The notes below the pieces were generated by a model that was given only the letters and a program-made list of their open reading frames with translations, had not been told where the DNA came from and searched no databases. A program made the translations under genes and the position numbers. This document shows positions 1-8,139 of a stretch of 64,000 bases of DNA, one piece after another. This DNA comes from VAZQ01 sp963763365. GTDB lineage: Bacteria; Pseudomonadota; Alphaproteobacteria; Rhizobiales; Xanthobacteraceae. The stretch covers positions 62,001 to 126,000 of the forward strand of contig CAVXOE010000020.1 of assembly GCA_963763365.1 (NCBI GenBank), written 5' to 3'. Each line of letters opens with the position of its first letter. Positions within the stretch are counted from its first letter, which is position 1.

Positions 1-2
1 TC

Positions 3-89
3 TCGAGACGCTTGGTTTCTGTTGGTCGTGGCCACTTCCAACTGTTCACCAGGATTATGAGGCTCTTTGCGAGTGTGCGCGCCACGTAG
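3..89 (+). CDS. Possible 3' end of an unidentified plus-strand gene
   Basis: A plus-strand frame is open from the window edge to a TAG at 87-89 and ends seven bases before a strong hairpin with a TTCG loop. Only about 28 residues are visible (basic, ending FASVRAT), which is too little to name a family. If real, the gene converges on the urease operon. It could equally be chance open frame in noncoding DNA; the hairpin is the main reason to list it. Confidence 0.25.
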   Translation, partial: SRRLVSVGRGHFQLFTRIMRLFASVRAT

Positions 90-95
90 GGCTCG

Positions 96-127
96 ACGGG
101 CAGGCTTCGGCCTGCCCGTTGCATTTT
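96..127 (+). terminator. Rho-independent terminator
   Basis: A ten-base perfect stem (ACGGGCAGGC with GCCTGCCCGT) closes a TTCG tetraloop and is followed on the plus strand by TGCATTTT. The U-rich side lies on the plus strand, so it would end a transcript coming from the left edge. On the minus strand no T-run follows, so it is a poor terminator for the urease operon. Confidence 0.6.
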
Positions 128-248
128 GGGACCGCATGTGCGCAATCAATTCGGCCAGGCGAAGCAAGAATCCAACGTTTCACCGGCGGATAGCAAGTAC
201 AGATCGGACAGCCAGTCCAACTGACCATTCCCTCGCTTAATCGTGTGG

Positions 249-563
249 CTAGAGCTTCCCCATCACGTCCTGCCGGAAGCCGTAGATCGTTCGCTTGCCG
301 GCAAGCTCGACCAGTGTGACATCGCGCGTCTGCCCGGGCTCGAAACGCACCGCCGTACCGGCCGCGATCGCGAGGCGCTTGCCGCGCGCGGCCTTGCGAT
401 CGAACTTCAGCGCCGGGTTGGTTTCGAAGAAATGATAGTGCGAGCCGACCTGGATCGGCCGGTCGCCGGTGTTGGTCACCGTGACCGTCACAGTCTTGCG
501 GCCCTTGTTGAGCTCGATCTCGCCGTCCTGGAGAAACATTTCGCCGGGGATCATTGCGCTCAT
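249..563 (-). CDS. ureB: Urease subunit beta (UreB)
   Basis: Beta subunit of nickel urease, which hydrolyses urea to ammonia and carbamate in the cytoplasm. The 104-residue product is full length for the family. It begins MSAMIPGEM and carries the conserved GDRPIQVGSHYHFFETN stretch near residues 33-49 and FEPGQTRDVTLVELAGKRTIYGF near the C terminus. It follows ureA with a gap of about 45 bases, the usual ureD-ureA-ureB order. The alpha subunit gene ureC, normally next, is not found in the 248 bases remaining before the window edge. Confidence 0.96.
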   Translation of the reverse strand: MSAMIPGEMFLQDGEIELNKGRKTVTVTVTNTGDRPIQVGSHYHFFETNPALKFDRKAARGKRLAIAAGTAVRFEPGQTRDVTLVELAGKRTIYGFRQDVMGKL

Positions 564-608
564 CGCACTCCGTCATGGCCGTGCGGACATGCTGCACGAT
601 CGTGCAAA

Positions 609-912
609 TCATCGGATCGGCTCGTGCACCGTCACGAGCTTGCGTGCCGTCCGGAAACGTCGCCTCGACCTGAATCTCGACGATCATTTCCGGGATGCCG
701 TCCATCACCTGCGCGCGCGTGAGCACATGTGCGCCGGCTTCCATGAGGTCCGCCACCGTCCTGCCGTCGCGCGCGCCCTCGACGATGAAGTCGGTGATCA
801 GCGCGATCGCCTCCGGATGGTTGAGCTTGACGCCGCGCTCGAGCCGCCGGCGCGCCACCACCGCCGCCATGGCGACCAGCAGCTTGTCCTTTTCCCGCGG
901 AGTGAGATTCAT
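609..912 (-). pseudogene. ureA: Urease subunit gamma (UreA), frameshifted near the 3' end
   Basis: Gamma subunit of urease. The first 92 or so residues (MNLTPREKDKLL through EATFPDGT) match UreA well. At about position 642 one extra base throws the frame, and the annotated reading would run on through ureB in a wrong frame. Removing that base restores the family C terminus KLVTVHEPIR followed by TGA at 611-609, giving exactly 100 residues. So the gene is either a very recent pseudogene or intact with a sequence error. Start ATG at 912 lies 43 bases after ureD. Confidence 0.88.
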
Positions 913-955
913 GCTCTGCCCTTGGAGTCCTTCCCGATATCTTGCCGCGCGGCCG

Positions 956-1813
956 TCAGTTAAGCCAGAGGCGCGGCAGCGGCGTCGCGCGCAGCACGGA
1001 CAGCACGCCGATGAGATCGTGCCGGAGCGCCGCGCCGTCGGCGGCGCACAGTCGCGCGACCGCCAGCCCCTTCCAGGCCGAGATGCCGACCTCGCCGCGG
1101 AACTGCCCTTCGAGCGCGCGCACAGCCGCGGCCGTCGCGTCGTCGCCCGGCACCGCCAGCACGGTGGCGACCGCGACGCCGCCGTTCCCGACCGCGGGCC
1201 GCGCAAGCTTCCGGGCGACCGCGCCCTCAAGCCGCATCGCTTCGGCGTGGATGAGCCGGCCGTTGCGACGCACGTTCCAGCGATCGAGCAGCGCACAATC
1301 GTGGATCGCCTCGCCCATGCCGGAGCGGCCGAACACGATCGCTTCGGCGAGCAGGAGCCTTGCATCGTCGGCGAGATCGACCTCGATCGTGCGGCGCAGC
1401 TTCGTCCGGTCGAACAGGATGGTCTCCTGTGGCAGCCAGGCGAGCGAGGCGCCGGCTTCGACCGTTAGCCTGACCTCGACGTTCGCCGCGGGATCAGTCG
1501 TGCGATAGACCTTTTCGGCCGCCGCCGTCGTCACGACGAGCCGCGCGCCGCGTTCGGCCGTGATGTCGAGCGCGAATCGGTCGCCGCCCGCCATGCCGCC
1601 CGCCGAGTTGATAACGATGGCTTCGAGTTCTTCGGCCGGTGCGCCCGGACACCGCACGCGCAGCGAGCCGTGCTCATGGACGCGCGCGCGCCGCGTGATG
1701 CCGTCCCTGGTACGCGCCGTCAGCACGATCCCTCCGACCGCGCGATTGGCCGCGAACGTCTGCGCGATGTGATTTGCGATCGCCTCAACCACGACAGTCT
1801 CTCGGTTCGTCAT
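956..1813 (-). CDS. ureD: Urease accessory protein UreD
   Basis: Chaperone that binds apo-urease and, with UreF and UreG, helps nickel insertion. The 285-residue product shows the UreD hallmarks: NSAGGMAGGDRF near residues 70-81, TTAAAEKVYRT, and LPQETILFDRTKLRR. A longer frame starts at 1852, but its first 13 residues are the translation of an intergenic repeat (MTGQTWMAGTSPA), so the ATG at 1813 is chosen. It sits between urtE and ureA on the same strand, coupling urea uptake to urease maturation. Confidence 0.93.
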   Translation of the reverse strand: MTNRETVVVEAIANHIAQTFAANRAVGGIVLTARTRDGITRRARVHEHGSLRVRCPGAPAEELEAIVINSAGGMAGGDRFALDITAERGARLVVTTAAAEKVYRTTDPAANVEVRLTVEAGASLAWLPQETILFDRTKLRRTIEVDLADDARLLLAEAIVFGRSGMGEAIHDCALLDRWNVRRNGRLIHAEAMRLEGAVARKLARPAVGNGGVAVATVLAVPGDDATAAAVRALEGQFRGEVGISAWKGLAVARLCAADGAALRHDLIGVLSVLRATPLPRLWLN

Positions 1814-1896
1814 GGCCGGGCTTGTCCCGGCCATCCACGTCTGCCCCGTCAAATAACGAAAGACGTGGATGCCCGGCCCAAGGCCGGGCGTGACGG
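1811..1896. repeat. Palindromic intergenic repeat, family A
   Basis: Two GC-rich hairpin arms (GGCCGGGCTTGTCCCGGCC and GCCCGGCCCAAGGCCGGGC) flank an inverted pair CATCCACGTCT / AGACGTGGATG. The same design recurs at 12413-12540 and 62665-62785. The copy lies between urtE and ureD and contributes a spurious N-terminal extension to ureD. Confidence 0.8.
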
Positions 1897-1902
1897 AGAA
1901 TG

Positions 1903-2598
1903 CTAAAGCGCCATGGCACGGCGCAGCGCCGCTTCATCCATATTTTCGCGGCTGCAGGCGTAGACCACGGCGCCACGGTCCATGGCGACGAAATGGTCGC
2001 CGAGTTCCTGCGCAAAGTCGAGATATTGTTCGACCAGGACGACCGCGATCTTCCCGAGGTTGCGCAGGTAGGAGATGGCGCGGCCGATGTCCTTGATGAT
2101 CGAGGGCTGGATGCCTTCGGTCGGCTCGTCGAGGAGGAGCACGCGCGGGCGCATGACCAGCGCACGGCCGATGGCAAGCTGTTGCTGCTGACCACCCGAC
2201 AGATCGCCGCCGCGCCGCCGCAGCATGCCGTTGAGCACCGGGAAGAGCGAAAACACGTCGTCCGGAATGGTGCGCTCCTCGCGCGAGAGCGGAGCAAAGC
2301 CGGTCTTGAGGTTCTCCTCCACCGTGAGCAGCGGAAAGATCTCACGGCCCTGCGGCACATAAGCGACGCCGAGGCGCGCCCGCTCATCGGGCTTGAGCCA
2401 TGTGATGTCGGACTCATCGAGCGTGATCGAGCCCTTGCTGATCGGCTGCTGGCCGGCGAGCGCATCGAGCAGGCTGGTCTTGCCGACGCCGTTGCGCCCG
2501 AGCACGCAGGTCACCTTGCCGGGCTCGGCGGTGAGCGAGACCGAACGCAGCGCCTGGGCGGCGCCGTAGTGCAGATCGATGGAGTTGACCTTCAGCAT
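1903..2598 (-). CDS. urtE: Urea ABC transporter ATPase UrtE
   Basis: Second ATP-binding subunit of the high-affinity urea importer, a LivF-like ATPase on the cytoplasmic face of the UrtBC channel. In 231 residues it has Walker A GRNGVGKT at 34-41, signature LSGGQ at 133-137 and Walker B VLLLDEPTEG at about 153-162. The LivF-type EGIQPSII follows. It starts 16 bases after urtD ends and precedes ureD. Placement next to UrtD and urease genes distinguishes it from branched-chain amino acid LivF. Confidence 0.95.
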   Translation of the reverse strand: MLKVNSIDLHYGAAQALRSVSLTAEPGKVTCVLGRNGVGKTSLLDALAGQQPISKGSITLDESDITWLKPDERARLGVAYVPQGREIFPLLTVEENLKTGFAPLSREERTIPDDVFSLFPVLNGMLRRRGGDLSGGQQQQLAIGRALVMRPRVLLLDEPTEGIQPSIIKDIGRAISYLRNLGKIAVVLVEQYLDFAQELGDHFVAMDRGAVVYACSRENMDEAALRRAMAL

Positions 2599-2614
2599 TT
2601 GATTCTACCTCGGG

Positions 2615-3367
2615 TCACCGCCCCAGATACACTTCGACCACGCGCTCGTTCTCGGAGACCTGGTCGATCGTTCCTTCCGCCAGCACCGAGCCTTCGTGCA
2701 GGCACGTGACCTTGACGCCGAGTTCGCGCACGAACGTCATGTCGTGCTCGACCACGACCACGGTGCGCTCGCGGTTGATCTCCTTGAGCAGTTCGGCGGT
2801 CTGCCGCGTCTCGGCATCCGTCATGCCGGCGACCGGTTCGTCGACCAGCATCAATTTGGGTTCCTGCGCCAGCAGCATGCCGATCTCGAGCCATTGCTTC
2901 TGCCCGTGCGACAGCGACCCCGCCACCCGCTCGCGCAACGGCGCGAGGCGAATGATCTCGAGGATACGGTCGGTGCGGCTCGCCTCCTCGGGCGTCTCGG
3001 TCCAGAACAGCGTCTTGCGCACGCGCCGGTCGTCCTTGAGGGCAAGCCCGATGTTGTCCTCGACGGTGTGCATGTCGAACACGGTCGGCTTCTGAAACTT
3101 GCGCCCGATGCCGAGCAGCGCGATCTGGGTTTCGTCCAGACGCGAGAGGTCGTACTTGCCGTCGAAATAGACGTCGCCGGTGTCCGGCCGCGTCTTGCCG
3201 GTCACCACATCCATCATCGTGGTCTTGCCGGCGCCGTTCGGGCCGATGATGGCGCGCATCTCGCCGGGTTCGATGGTGAAGGAGAGATTGTTGAGCGCGC
3301 GGAAACCGTCGAACGACACGGTGATGCCGTCGAGGTAGAGCAGCGCCGAGGTGGTACGAGGATCCAT
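2615..3367 (-). CDS. urtD: Urea ABC transporter ATPase UrtD
   Basis: First ATP-binding subunit of the urea importer (LivG-like). The 250-residue protein has Walker A GPNGAGKT at 42-49, a signature written LSHGQ (152-156) as usual in UrtD, and Walker B LMLVDEPVAGM from about 172. The segment GIGRKFQKPTVFDMHTVEDN is typical of UrtD. It begins 3 bases after the urtC stop, so the two are probably translationally coupled. Confidence 0.95.
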   Translation of the reverse strand: MDPRTTSALLYLDGITVSFDGFRALNNLSFTIEPGEMRAIIGPNGAGKTTMMDVVTGKTRPDTGDVYFDGKYDLSRLDETQIALLGIGRKFQKPTVFDMHTVEDNIGLALKDDRRVRKTLFWTETPEEASRTDRILEIIRLAPLRERVAGSLSHGQKQWLEIGMLLAQEPKLMLVDEPVAGMTDAETRQTAELLKEINRERTVVVVEHDMTFVRELGVKVTCLHEGSVLAEGTIDQVSENERVVEVYLGR

Positions 3368-3370
3368 CGG

Positions 3371-4838
3371 CTACTCCGCTGGCCGTGGCGAGGGCTCAGG
3401 GACGGCGGCACTGTTGGCGATCTCCGCCGCGCCACGGGCCCGCCGCTCTGCAGCCCAATGTTGAACTGTCCCGACCACCCCGCGGGGCAACAGGAGCGTG
3501 ACTACGACGAACAGGCCGCCAAGCGCGAACAGCCAAATCGACGAGAGCGGGACGGTCTCGAGCGGCGTGTAGAAAAGACCGAACAGGAGCGCGCCTAGCA
3601 AAGCTCCGACCGGCCCAGCGTCCCAGCTCGTTCCCATGGCGGCGAGCAAGCCAACGCCCGCTGCCAAAAACGACCAGTACGGCAGGAGTGTCCAGGTGGG
3701 CACGGCTAACGCCAACGGAACCGCCAACGCACCGACGGCGAGGCCCACGACCACGCCGACGATCAGGCGGCCGATCGCCGGACGCAGCATGCTCGCCGCC
3801 AAGGATAGCACGACCAAGATGCCGACGCCGAAGGCCCAATAGGGGACGAGCGCGCCAGACGGTAAAGGTCGTCTTGCCGTAGTTCACTAGCACAGCACCG
3901 AGCACGGCACCGGTCAGCGTGCCGCGCCCCCCCACCGCCACCCAGATCACCGCTTCGATCGAGTTCGCCGGCGAGAATTCGCTCGGGTTGATGATGCCGA
4001 CCTGCGGCACGAACAGCGCGCCGGCGACGCCCGCCATGCAGGCCGACAGCGTGAAGACGAACAGCTTGTAGGCCTCGACCCGGTAGCCGAGGAAGCGGGT
4101 GCGGGCTTCCGCGTCGCGGATCGCGACCAGGACCTTGCCGAATTTCGAACTGACGATGATGCGGCAGATGAGAAACCCGAGCATCAGCATGATGGCCGTG
4201 GCCGCAAACAGCGCAGCCCGCGTTCCGGGCGCCTGGACGTTGAACCCGAGGATATCCTTGAAGTCGGTCAGTCCGTTGTTGCCGCCGAAGCCGAGATTGT
4301 TGCGGAAGAAGCCGAGCATCAGCGCAAACGTCAGCGCCTGTGTGATGATCGAAAGATAAACTCCGGTGACGCGGGAGCGGAACGCAAACCAGCCGAACAC
4401 GAAAGCAAGCGCGCCGGGCACCAGCACGATCATCAGCAGTGCGTAGGGAAAGTGCTGGAAGCCGTACCAGTAGACCGGCAGTTCCGGCCAGTTCAGGAAG
4501 ACCATGAAGTCCGGCAGGATTGGATTGGCATAGACGCCGCGGGTGCCGATCTGCCGCATCAGATACATGCCCATCGCGTAGCCGCCGAGCGCAAAAAAGG
4601 CGCCGTGACCGAGCGAGAGGATGCCGCAATAGCCCCAGATCAGGTCGATCGACAGGGCGAGGATCGCGTAGCAGAGATACTTGCCGAACAATGCGACGTA
4701 GTAAGCCGAGAGATGAAACGGCGACGACGGCGGCACCGCGAGGTTGAGGACCGGCACCAGGACGGCGATTGCCCCCATGATGAGGAGGAACGCGACCGCG
4801 CCGCGGTCGAGCGACCGGGTGACGAGGCCCGAGATCAT
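3371..4838 (-). pseudogene. urtC: Urea ABC transporter permease UrtC, frameshifted, with an extra C-terminal membrane segment
   Basis: Second membrane subunit of the urea importer. From MISGLVTRSLDRG the first frame reads as a normal LivM-like permease (for example YCGILSLGHGAFFALGGYAMGMYLMR and SIEAVIWVAVGGRGTLTGAVLGA) up to NYGKTTFTVWR at about 3862. It then turns arginine-rich and nonsensical. Skipping one base puts the other frame in register: a hydrophobic stretch starting ALVPYWAFGVG and ending in the expected WLFALGGLFVVVTLLLPRGVVG, stop TAG at 3373-3371. The corrected protein is about 488 residues. About 110 of these, with several predicted helices, lie between NYGKTTFT and the usual terminal helix and look like extra sequence. 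Start overlaps the urtB stop by four bases. Confidence 0.87.
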
Positions 4839-6448
4839 GCCTCGACCGCCCGGCCCTTGAGGGCGAACAGACCCCGCGGACGCTTCTGGATGAACAGGAT
4901 GATGAGCACCAGGATGGCGATCTTGGCCAGCACCGCGCCGGCATAAGGCTCGAGGAATTTGTTGGCGATGCCGAGCGTGAAGGCGCCGACCAGAGTGCCC
5001 CAGAGATTACCCACGCCGCCAAACACCACCACCATGAACGAGTCGATGATGTAGCCCTGGCCGAGATTCGGACTGACGTTGTCGATCTGCGAGAGTGCGA
5101 CGCCGGCGAGGCCCGCAATGCCGGAACCGAGCCCGAAGGTGAGCGCATCGATGCGCGCGGTGCGGATGCCCATCGACGCCGCCATGGCACGGTTCTGCGT
5201 GACCGCGCGCATCTCCAGTCCGAGCCGGGTGAAACGCAGCAGAGCCAGCAGGCCGGCGAAGATCAGAATCGTAAAGACGATGATCCACATCCGGTTATAC
5301 GTGATGGTGATGTGCCCGAGCTCGAATGCCCCGCTCATCCAGGATGGATTGCCGACGTCCTTGTTGGTCGGACCGAACGCAGTACGCACCGCCTGCTGCA
5401 ATATCAGCGACAGGCCCCAGGTGGCGAGCAGCGTCTCCAGCGGCCGGCCGTAGAGAAAGCGGATGATGCCGCGCTCGATCAGGATGCCGATAAAGCCCGC
5501 AAAGATGAAGGCAAGCGGAATGGCGATGGCGAGCGAATAATCGAACAGCGCTGGATTGTGGGTGCGGATCAGCTCCTGCACGACGTAGGTCGTGTAGGCG
5601 CCGAGCATCACCATCTCGCCATGCGCCATATTGATGACGCCCATCACGCCGAACGTGATGGCGAGACCGATCGCGGCCAGCAGCAAGACGGAACCAAGCG
5701 AGAGCCCGTACCAGGTGTTCTGCAACGCCGTCCAAAACACGAGACTGCTCTGGATCGACGCGATCGCGTCGGCCGCCGCCGTCTTGACGCTGGCGGGCGT
5801 GCTCGGCGGCAAGCCGCTGAGCAACGCGAGTGCCTCCTGGTCGCCGCGCTGGCGGACCACGGCCACCGCTTCGAGCTTGTCGTTTTCAGAGGCAGTATCG
5901 AGATAGAGCACGACCGCGGCACGCGCCTCGATCAATGCCTGCTTTACGCGCGCGTCTTTTTCCTTGGCGATGGCTTCATCAAGCGCCGGCAGCGCATTCG
6001 GGTCGCGGGACTTGTAAACCGCCAGAGCAGCCTCCAGCCGCTTGGCCGGGTCGGGCGACATCAGCGTGAGGCTGCCGATCGCCGCCGCCACCAGGCCGCG
6101 CAGGCGGTTGTTGAGTCGTACCGCCGAGAGATCGCTCGGCGGCGCGCCAGTCACCTGTTGGCCGGTCGCCGCATCGAACAGCTTGTCGGATGCATCCTTG
6201 TAGTAGACGCCTTTGCCGGTCGCGCTGAAGAACAGGCGCCCGTCCTGCAAGGCTTTGATCACGGTCTCGGCCAGCGGACTTCCGCTGCGCGTCACACCGT
6301 TGATGCCGTCGGTGGTGTCGGCAAAACTGTCGGTGGTGAATTTCGCAAGCGCGTCCTCGTAGGGCCCGGCTTGCGCGCTCGTCATCAGCGCAGCGAAGGC
6401 GCAAATCGCCCAGACGAGCGCCATGTAGCGATCGCGGATAACACACAT
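4835..6448 (-). CDS. urtB: Urea ABC transporter permease UrtB
   Basis: First membrane subunit of the urea importer. The protein has a signal peptide (MALVWAICAFAALMTSAQA), then a periplasmic domain of about 200 residues, then a LivH-like permease domain with VMGVINMAHGEMVMLGAYTTY and FGGVGNLWGTLVGAF. The long periplasmic front part is normal for UrtB. Start is uncertain: ATGs at 6466, 6448 and 6424 are in frame. The 6448 start (MCVIRDRYMALV) gives a basic n-region and is chosen. It overlaps urtC by four bases and follows urtA after a hairpin. Confidence 0.93.
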   Translation of the reverse strand: MCVIRDRYMALVWAICAFAALMTSAQAGPYEDALAKFTTDSFADTTDGINGVTRSGSPLAETVIKALQDGRLFFSATGKGVYYKDASDKLFDAATGQQVTGAPPSDLSAVRLNNRLRGLVAAAIGSLTLMSPDPAKRLEAALAVYKSRDPNALPALDEAIAKEKDARVKQALIEARAAVVLYLDTASENDKLEAVAVVRQRGDQEALALLSGLPPSTPASVKTAAADAIASIQSSLVFWTALQNTWYGLSLGSVLLLAAIGLAITFGVMGVINMAHGEMVMLGAYTTYVVQELIRTHNPALFDYSLAIAIPLAFIFAGFIGILIERGIIRFLYGRPLETLLATWGLSLILQQAVRTAFGPTNKDVGNPSWMSGAFELGHITITYNRMWIIVFTILIFAGLLALLRFTRLGLEMRAVTQNRAMAASMGIRTARIDALTFGLGSGIAGLAGVALSQIDNVSPNLGQGYIIDSFMVVVFGGVGNLWGTLVGAFTLGIANKFLEPYAGAVLAKIAILVLIILFIQKRPRGLFALKGRAVEA

Positions 6449-6470
6449 CCCCATTATTCCCGGCATTGCA

Positions 6471-6497
6471 TGGGAGGCGGCGGCTGGCCGCCTCCCA
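6471..6497 (-). promoter_or_regulatory. Intercistronic stem-loop between urtA and urtB
   Basis: A perfect ten-base stem (TGGGAGGCGG with CCGCCTCCCA) with a seven-base loop sits in the 68-base gap after the urtA stop. No T-run follows in the minus direction. Such hairpins after binding-protein genes often stabilise the upstream mRNA so that the periplasmic protein is made in excess; that role is inferred. Confidence 0.55.
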
Positions 6498-6516
6498 CCT
6501 TTAAGTCAGACGGCCA

Positions 6517-7836
6517 TTATGACGCGCCGCCGCACTTCTTCGTCACCTTGTTGTAGTTGCCGCACTTGAGCGTGACCCAGTCCGCCTCGAGATCCTTCGA
6601 GCCCGGGAGGAAGTCGGACCATGCGTCGCCCGGAACCAGCCCCGGCGTCTTCCATACCACATCGAACTGGCCGTCCCCACGCACTTCGCCGATGAAGACC
6701 GGCTTGGTGATGTGATGATTGGGGAGCATCTTCGACGTGCCGCCGCTCAGATTGGGCGCCTCGATACCCGGAAGAGCATCGATCACCTTGTCCGGATCGG
6801 TCGACTTGGCCTTCTCGACCGCCTTCACCCACATCGCGAAGCCGATGACGTGCGCTTCCATCGGATCGTTGGTGACGCGCTTCGGGTTCTTGGTGAAGGC
6901 CTGCCAGGTCTTGATGAACTGCGCGTTGATCGGCGCCTTGTCCGACATGAAGTAGTTCCAGGCGGCCAGATGGCCGACCAGCGGCTTGGTGTCGAGGCCG
7001 GCCAGTTCTTCCTCGCCGACCGAGAACGCCACGACCGGAATGTCCGTCGCCTTGACGCCGGCGTTGCCGAGTTCCTTGTAGAACGGCACGTTGGCGTCGC
7101 CGTTGATGGTCGACACGACGGCGGTCTTTTTGCCGGCCGAGCCGAACTTCTTGATGTCCGACACGATCGTCTGCCAGTCGGAATGCCCGAACGGCGTGTA
7201 GTTGATCATGATGTCGGCGTCGGCGACGCCCTTCTGCTTCAGATAGGCTTCGAGGATCTTGTTGGTCGTGCGCGGATAGACGTAGTCGGTACCCGCCAGC
7301 ACCCAGCGCTTCACGTCGCCGCCGTCCTTCGACATCAGGTAGTCGACCGCCGGGATCGCCTGCTGATTGGGAGCCGCGCCGGTGTAGAAGACGTTGCGCT
7401 CGCTCTCCTCGCCTTCATATTGCACGGGGTAGAAGAGGATGTTGTTGAGCTCCTTGAAAACCGGGAGCACCGACTTGCGCGACACCGAGGTCCAGCAGCC
7501 GAACACGGCGGCCACCTTGTCCTTGGTGATCAGTTCGCGGGCCTTTTCGGCGAACAGCGGCCAGTTCGAAGCCGGGTCGACGACCACCGCCTCGAGCTTC
7601 TTGCCGAGCAGTCCGCCCTTCTTGTTCTGCTCCTCGATCAGCATCAGCATGACGTCCTTCAGCGTGGTCTCGCTGATCGCCATGGTGCCGGAGAGCGAAT
7701 GGAGAATGCCGACTTTAATGGTGTCTTGGGCCTTGGCGGGTAACACCGCCGCGAGACCGAGCGCCACGCCTGCCGTGGCAATGAGCAATCGACGTGAGAA
7801 CGGTCGCCCGGCGACCGCGCCTGAGGGTTTGAGCAT
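6517..7836 (-). CDS. urtA: Urea ABC transporter substrate-binding protein UrtA
   Basis: Periplasmic urea receptor of the UrtABCDE importer. The 439-residue precursor has a signal peptide with SRR before the hydrophobic core and cleavage after AKA at 34-36. The mature part shows the UrtA signatures IKVGILHSLSGTMAISE, FGCWTSVSRKSVLPVFKELNN and YPVQYEGEESERNVFYTGAAPNQQ. ATG at 7836 is chosen because it has AGAAGGA upstream and begins a good signal peptide; the frame is open further upstream without support. It is the first gene of the operon and lies 84 bases downstream of a sigma-54 promoter. Confidence 0.96.
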   Translation of the reverse strand: MLKPSGAVAGRPFSRRLLIATAGVALGLAAVLPAKAQDTIKVGILHSLSGTMAISETTLKDVMLMLIEEQNKKGGLLGKKLEAVVVDPASNWPLFAEKARELITKDKVAAVFGCWTSVSRKSVLPVFKELNNILFYPVQYEGEESERNVFYTGAAPNQQAIPAVDYLMSKDGGDVKRWVLAGTDYVYPRTTNKILEAYLKQKGVADADIMINYTPFGHSDWQTIVSDIKKFGSAGKKTAVVSTINGDANVPFYKELGNAGVKATDIPVVAFSVGEEELAGLDTKPLVGHLAAWNYFMSDKAPINAQFIKTWQAFTKNPKRVTNDPMEAHVIGFAMWVKAVEKAKSTDPDKVIDALPGIEAPNLSGGTSKMLPNHHITKPVFIGEVRGDGQFDVVWKTPGLVPGDAWSDFLPGSKDLEADWVTLKCGNYNKVTKKCGGAS

Positions 7837-7919
7837 CGCGATGTCCTTCTGTTGACGCGCGCGAATGGCCCGGCGCCCCTTTTGGCAGAACCCCGGCGGC
7901 CGTCCGCGGTCGAGGGAAT

Positions 7920-7935
7920 CGCAAGCGGCGTGCCA
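7920..7935 (-). promoter_or_regulatory. Sigma-54 (RpoN) promoter of the urt operon
   Basis: Read on the minus strand the site is TGGCACGCCGCTTGCG. It matches the consensus TGGCACG-N4-TTGC exactly, with the invariant GG and GC in correct spacing. Transcription should start about 12 bases downstream near 7909, leaving a leader of roughly 73 bases before the urtA ATG. Sigma-54 control through NtrC is the established mode of regulation for nitrogen-scavenging urea systems, which fits the gene content. Confidence 0.85.
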
Positions 7936-8001
7936 AGCGAAGGCAGAACCCCCAAACCATTGCAGTTTCGGCGCGATCCGGCTTTTTTCGGGGGATACCC
8001 G

Positions 8002-8018
8002 TGCGCAAAAAGACTGCA
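8002..8018 (-). promoter_or_regulatory. Candidate NtrC-binding site upstream of urtA
   Basis: On the minus strand TGCAGTCTTTTTGCGCA keeps the 17-base length and outer arms of the NtrC consensus (TGCACY-N5-GGTGCA) but has several mismatches in the inner positions. It lies about 70 bases upstream of the -24 element, slightly close for an enhancer. Listed as a candidate only. Confidence 0.3.
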
Positions 8019-8139
8019 CTTGCCGCACAAACAGACATACCGCCTATATCTTAGGCAGGAAAACTCGACGATAACTGGCGGGCAAACGAGCTTAAGATTC
8101 TGATATCTTTGTACAATCAGCCGCGGAACACTGCCCGTC

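Larger units (their letters stand above)
7837..8139. other. Control region upstream of the urtABCDE-ure operon
   Basis: These 303 bases separate the 3' end of the UbiD-like gene from urtA. The part nearer urtA holds the sigma-54 promoter; the part nearer ubiD is more AT-rich, with a TATATCTTAGGC stretch near 8043 and TGATATCTTTGTAC near 8100. No reading frame with a recognisable product was seen. Confidence 0.6.

Noticed and set aside
55..1365. A 436-residue minus-strand frame across ureA and ureB
   Set aside because: It contains the UreA start in frame but then continues through ureB in the wrong frame because of the extra base; the composite is not a real protein.
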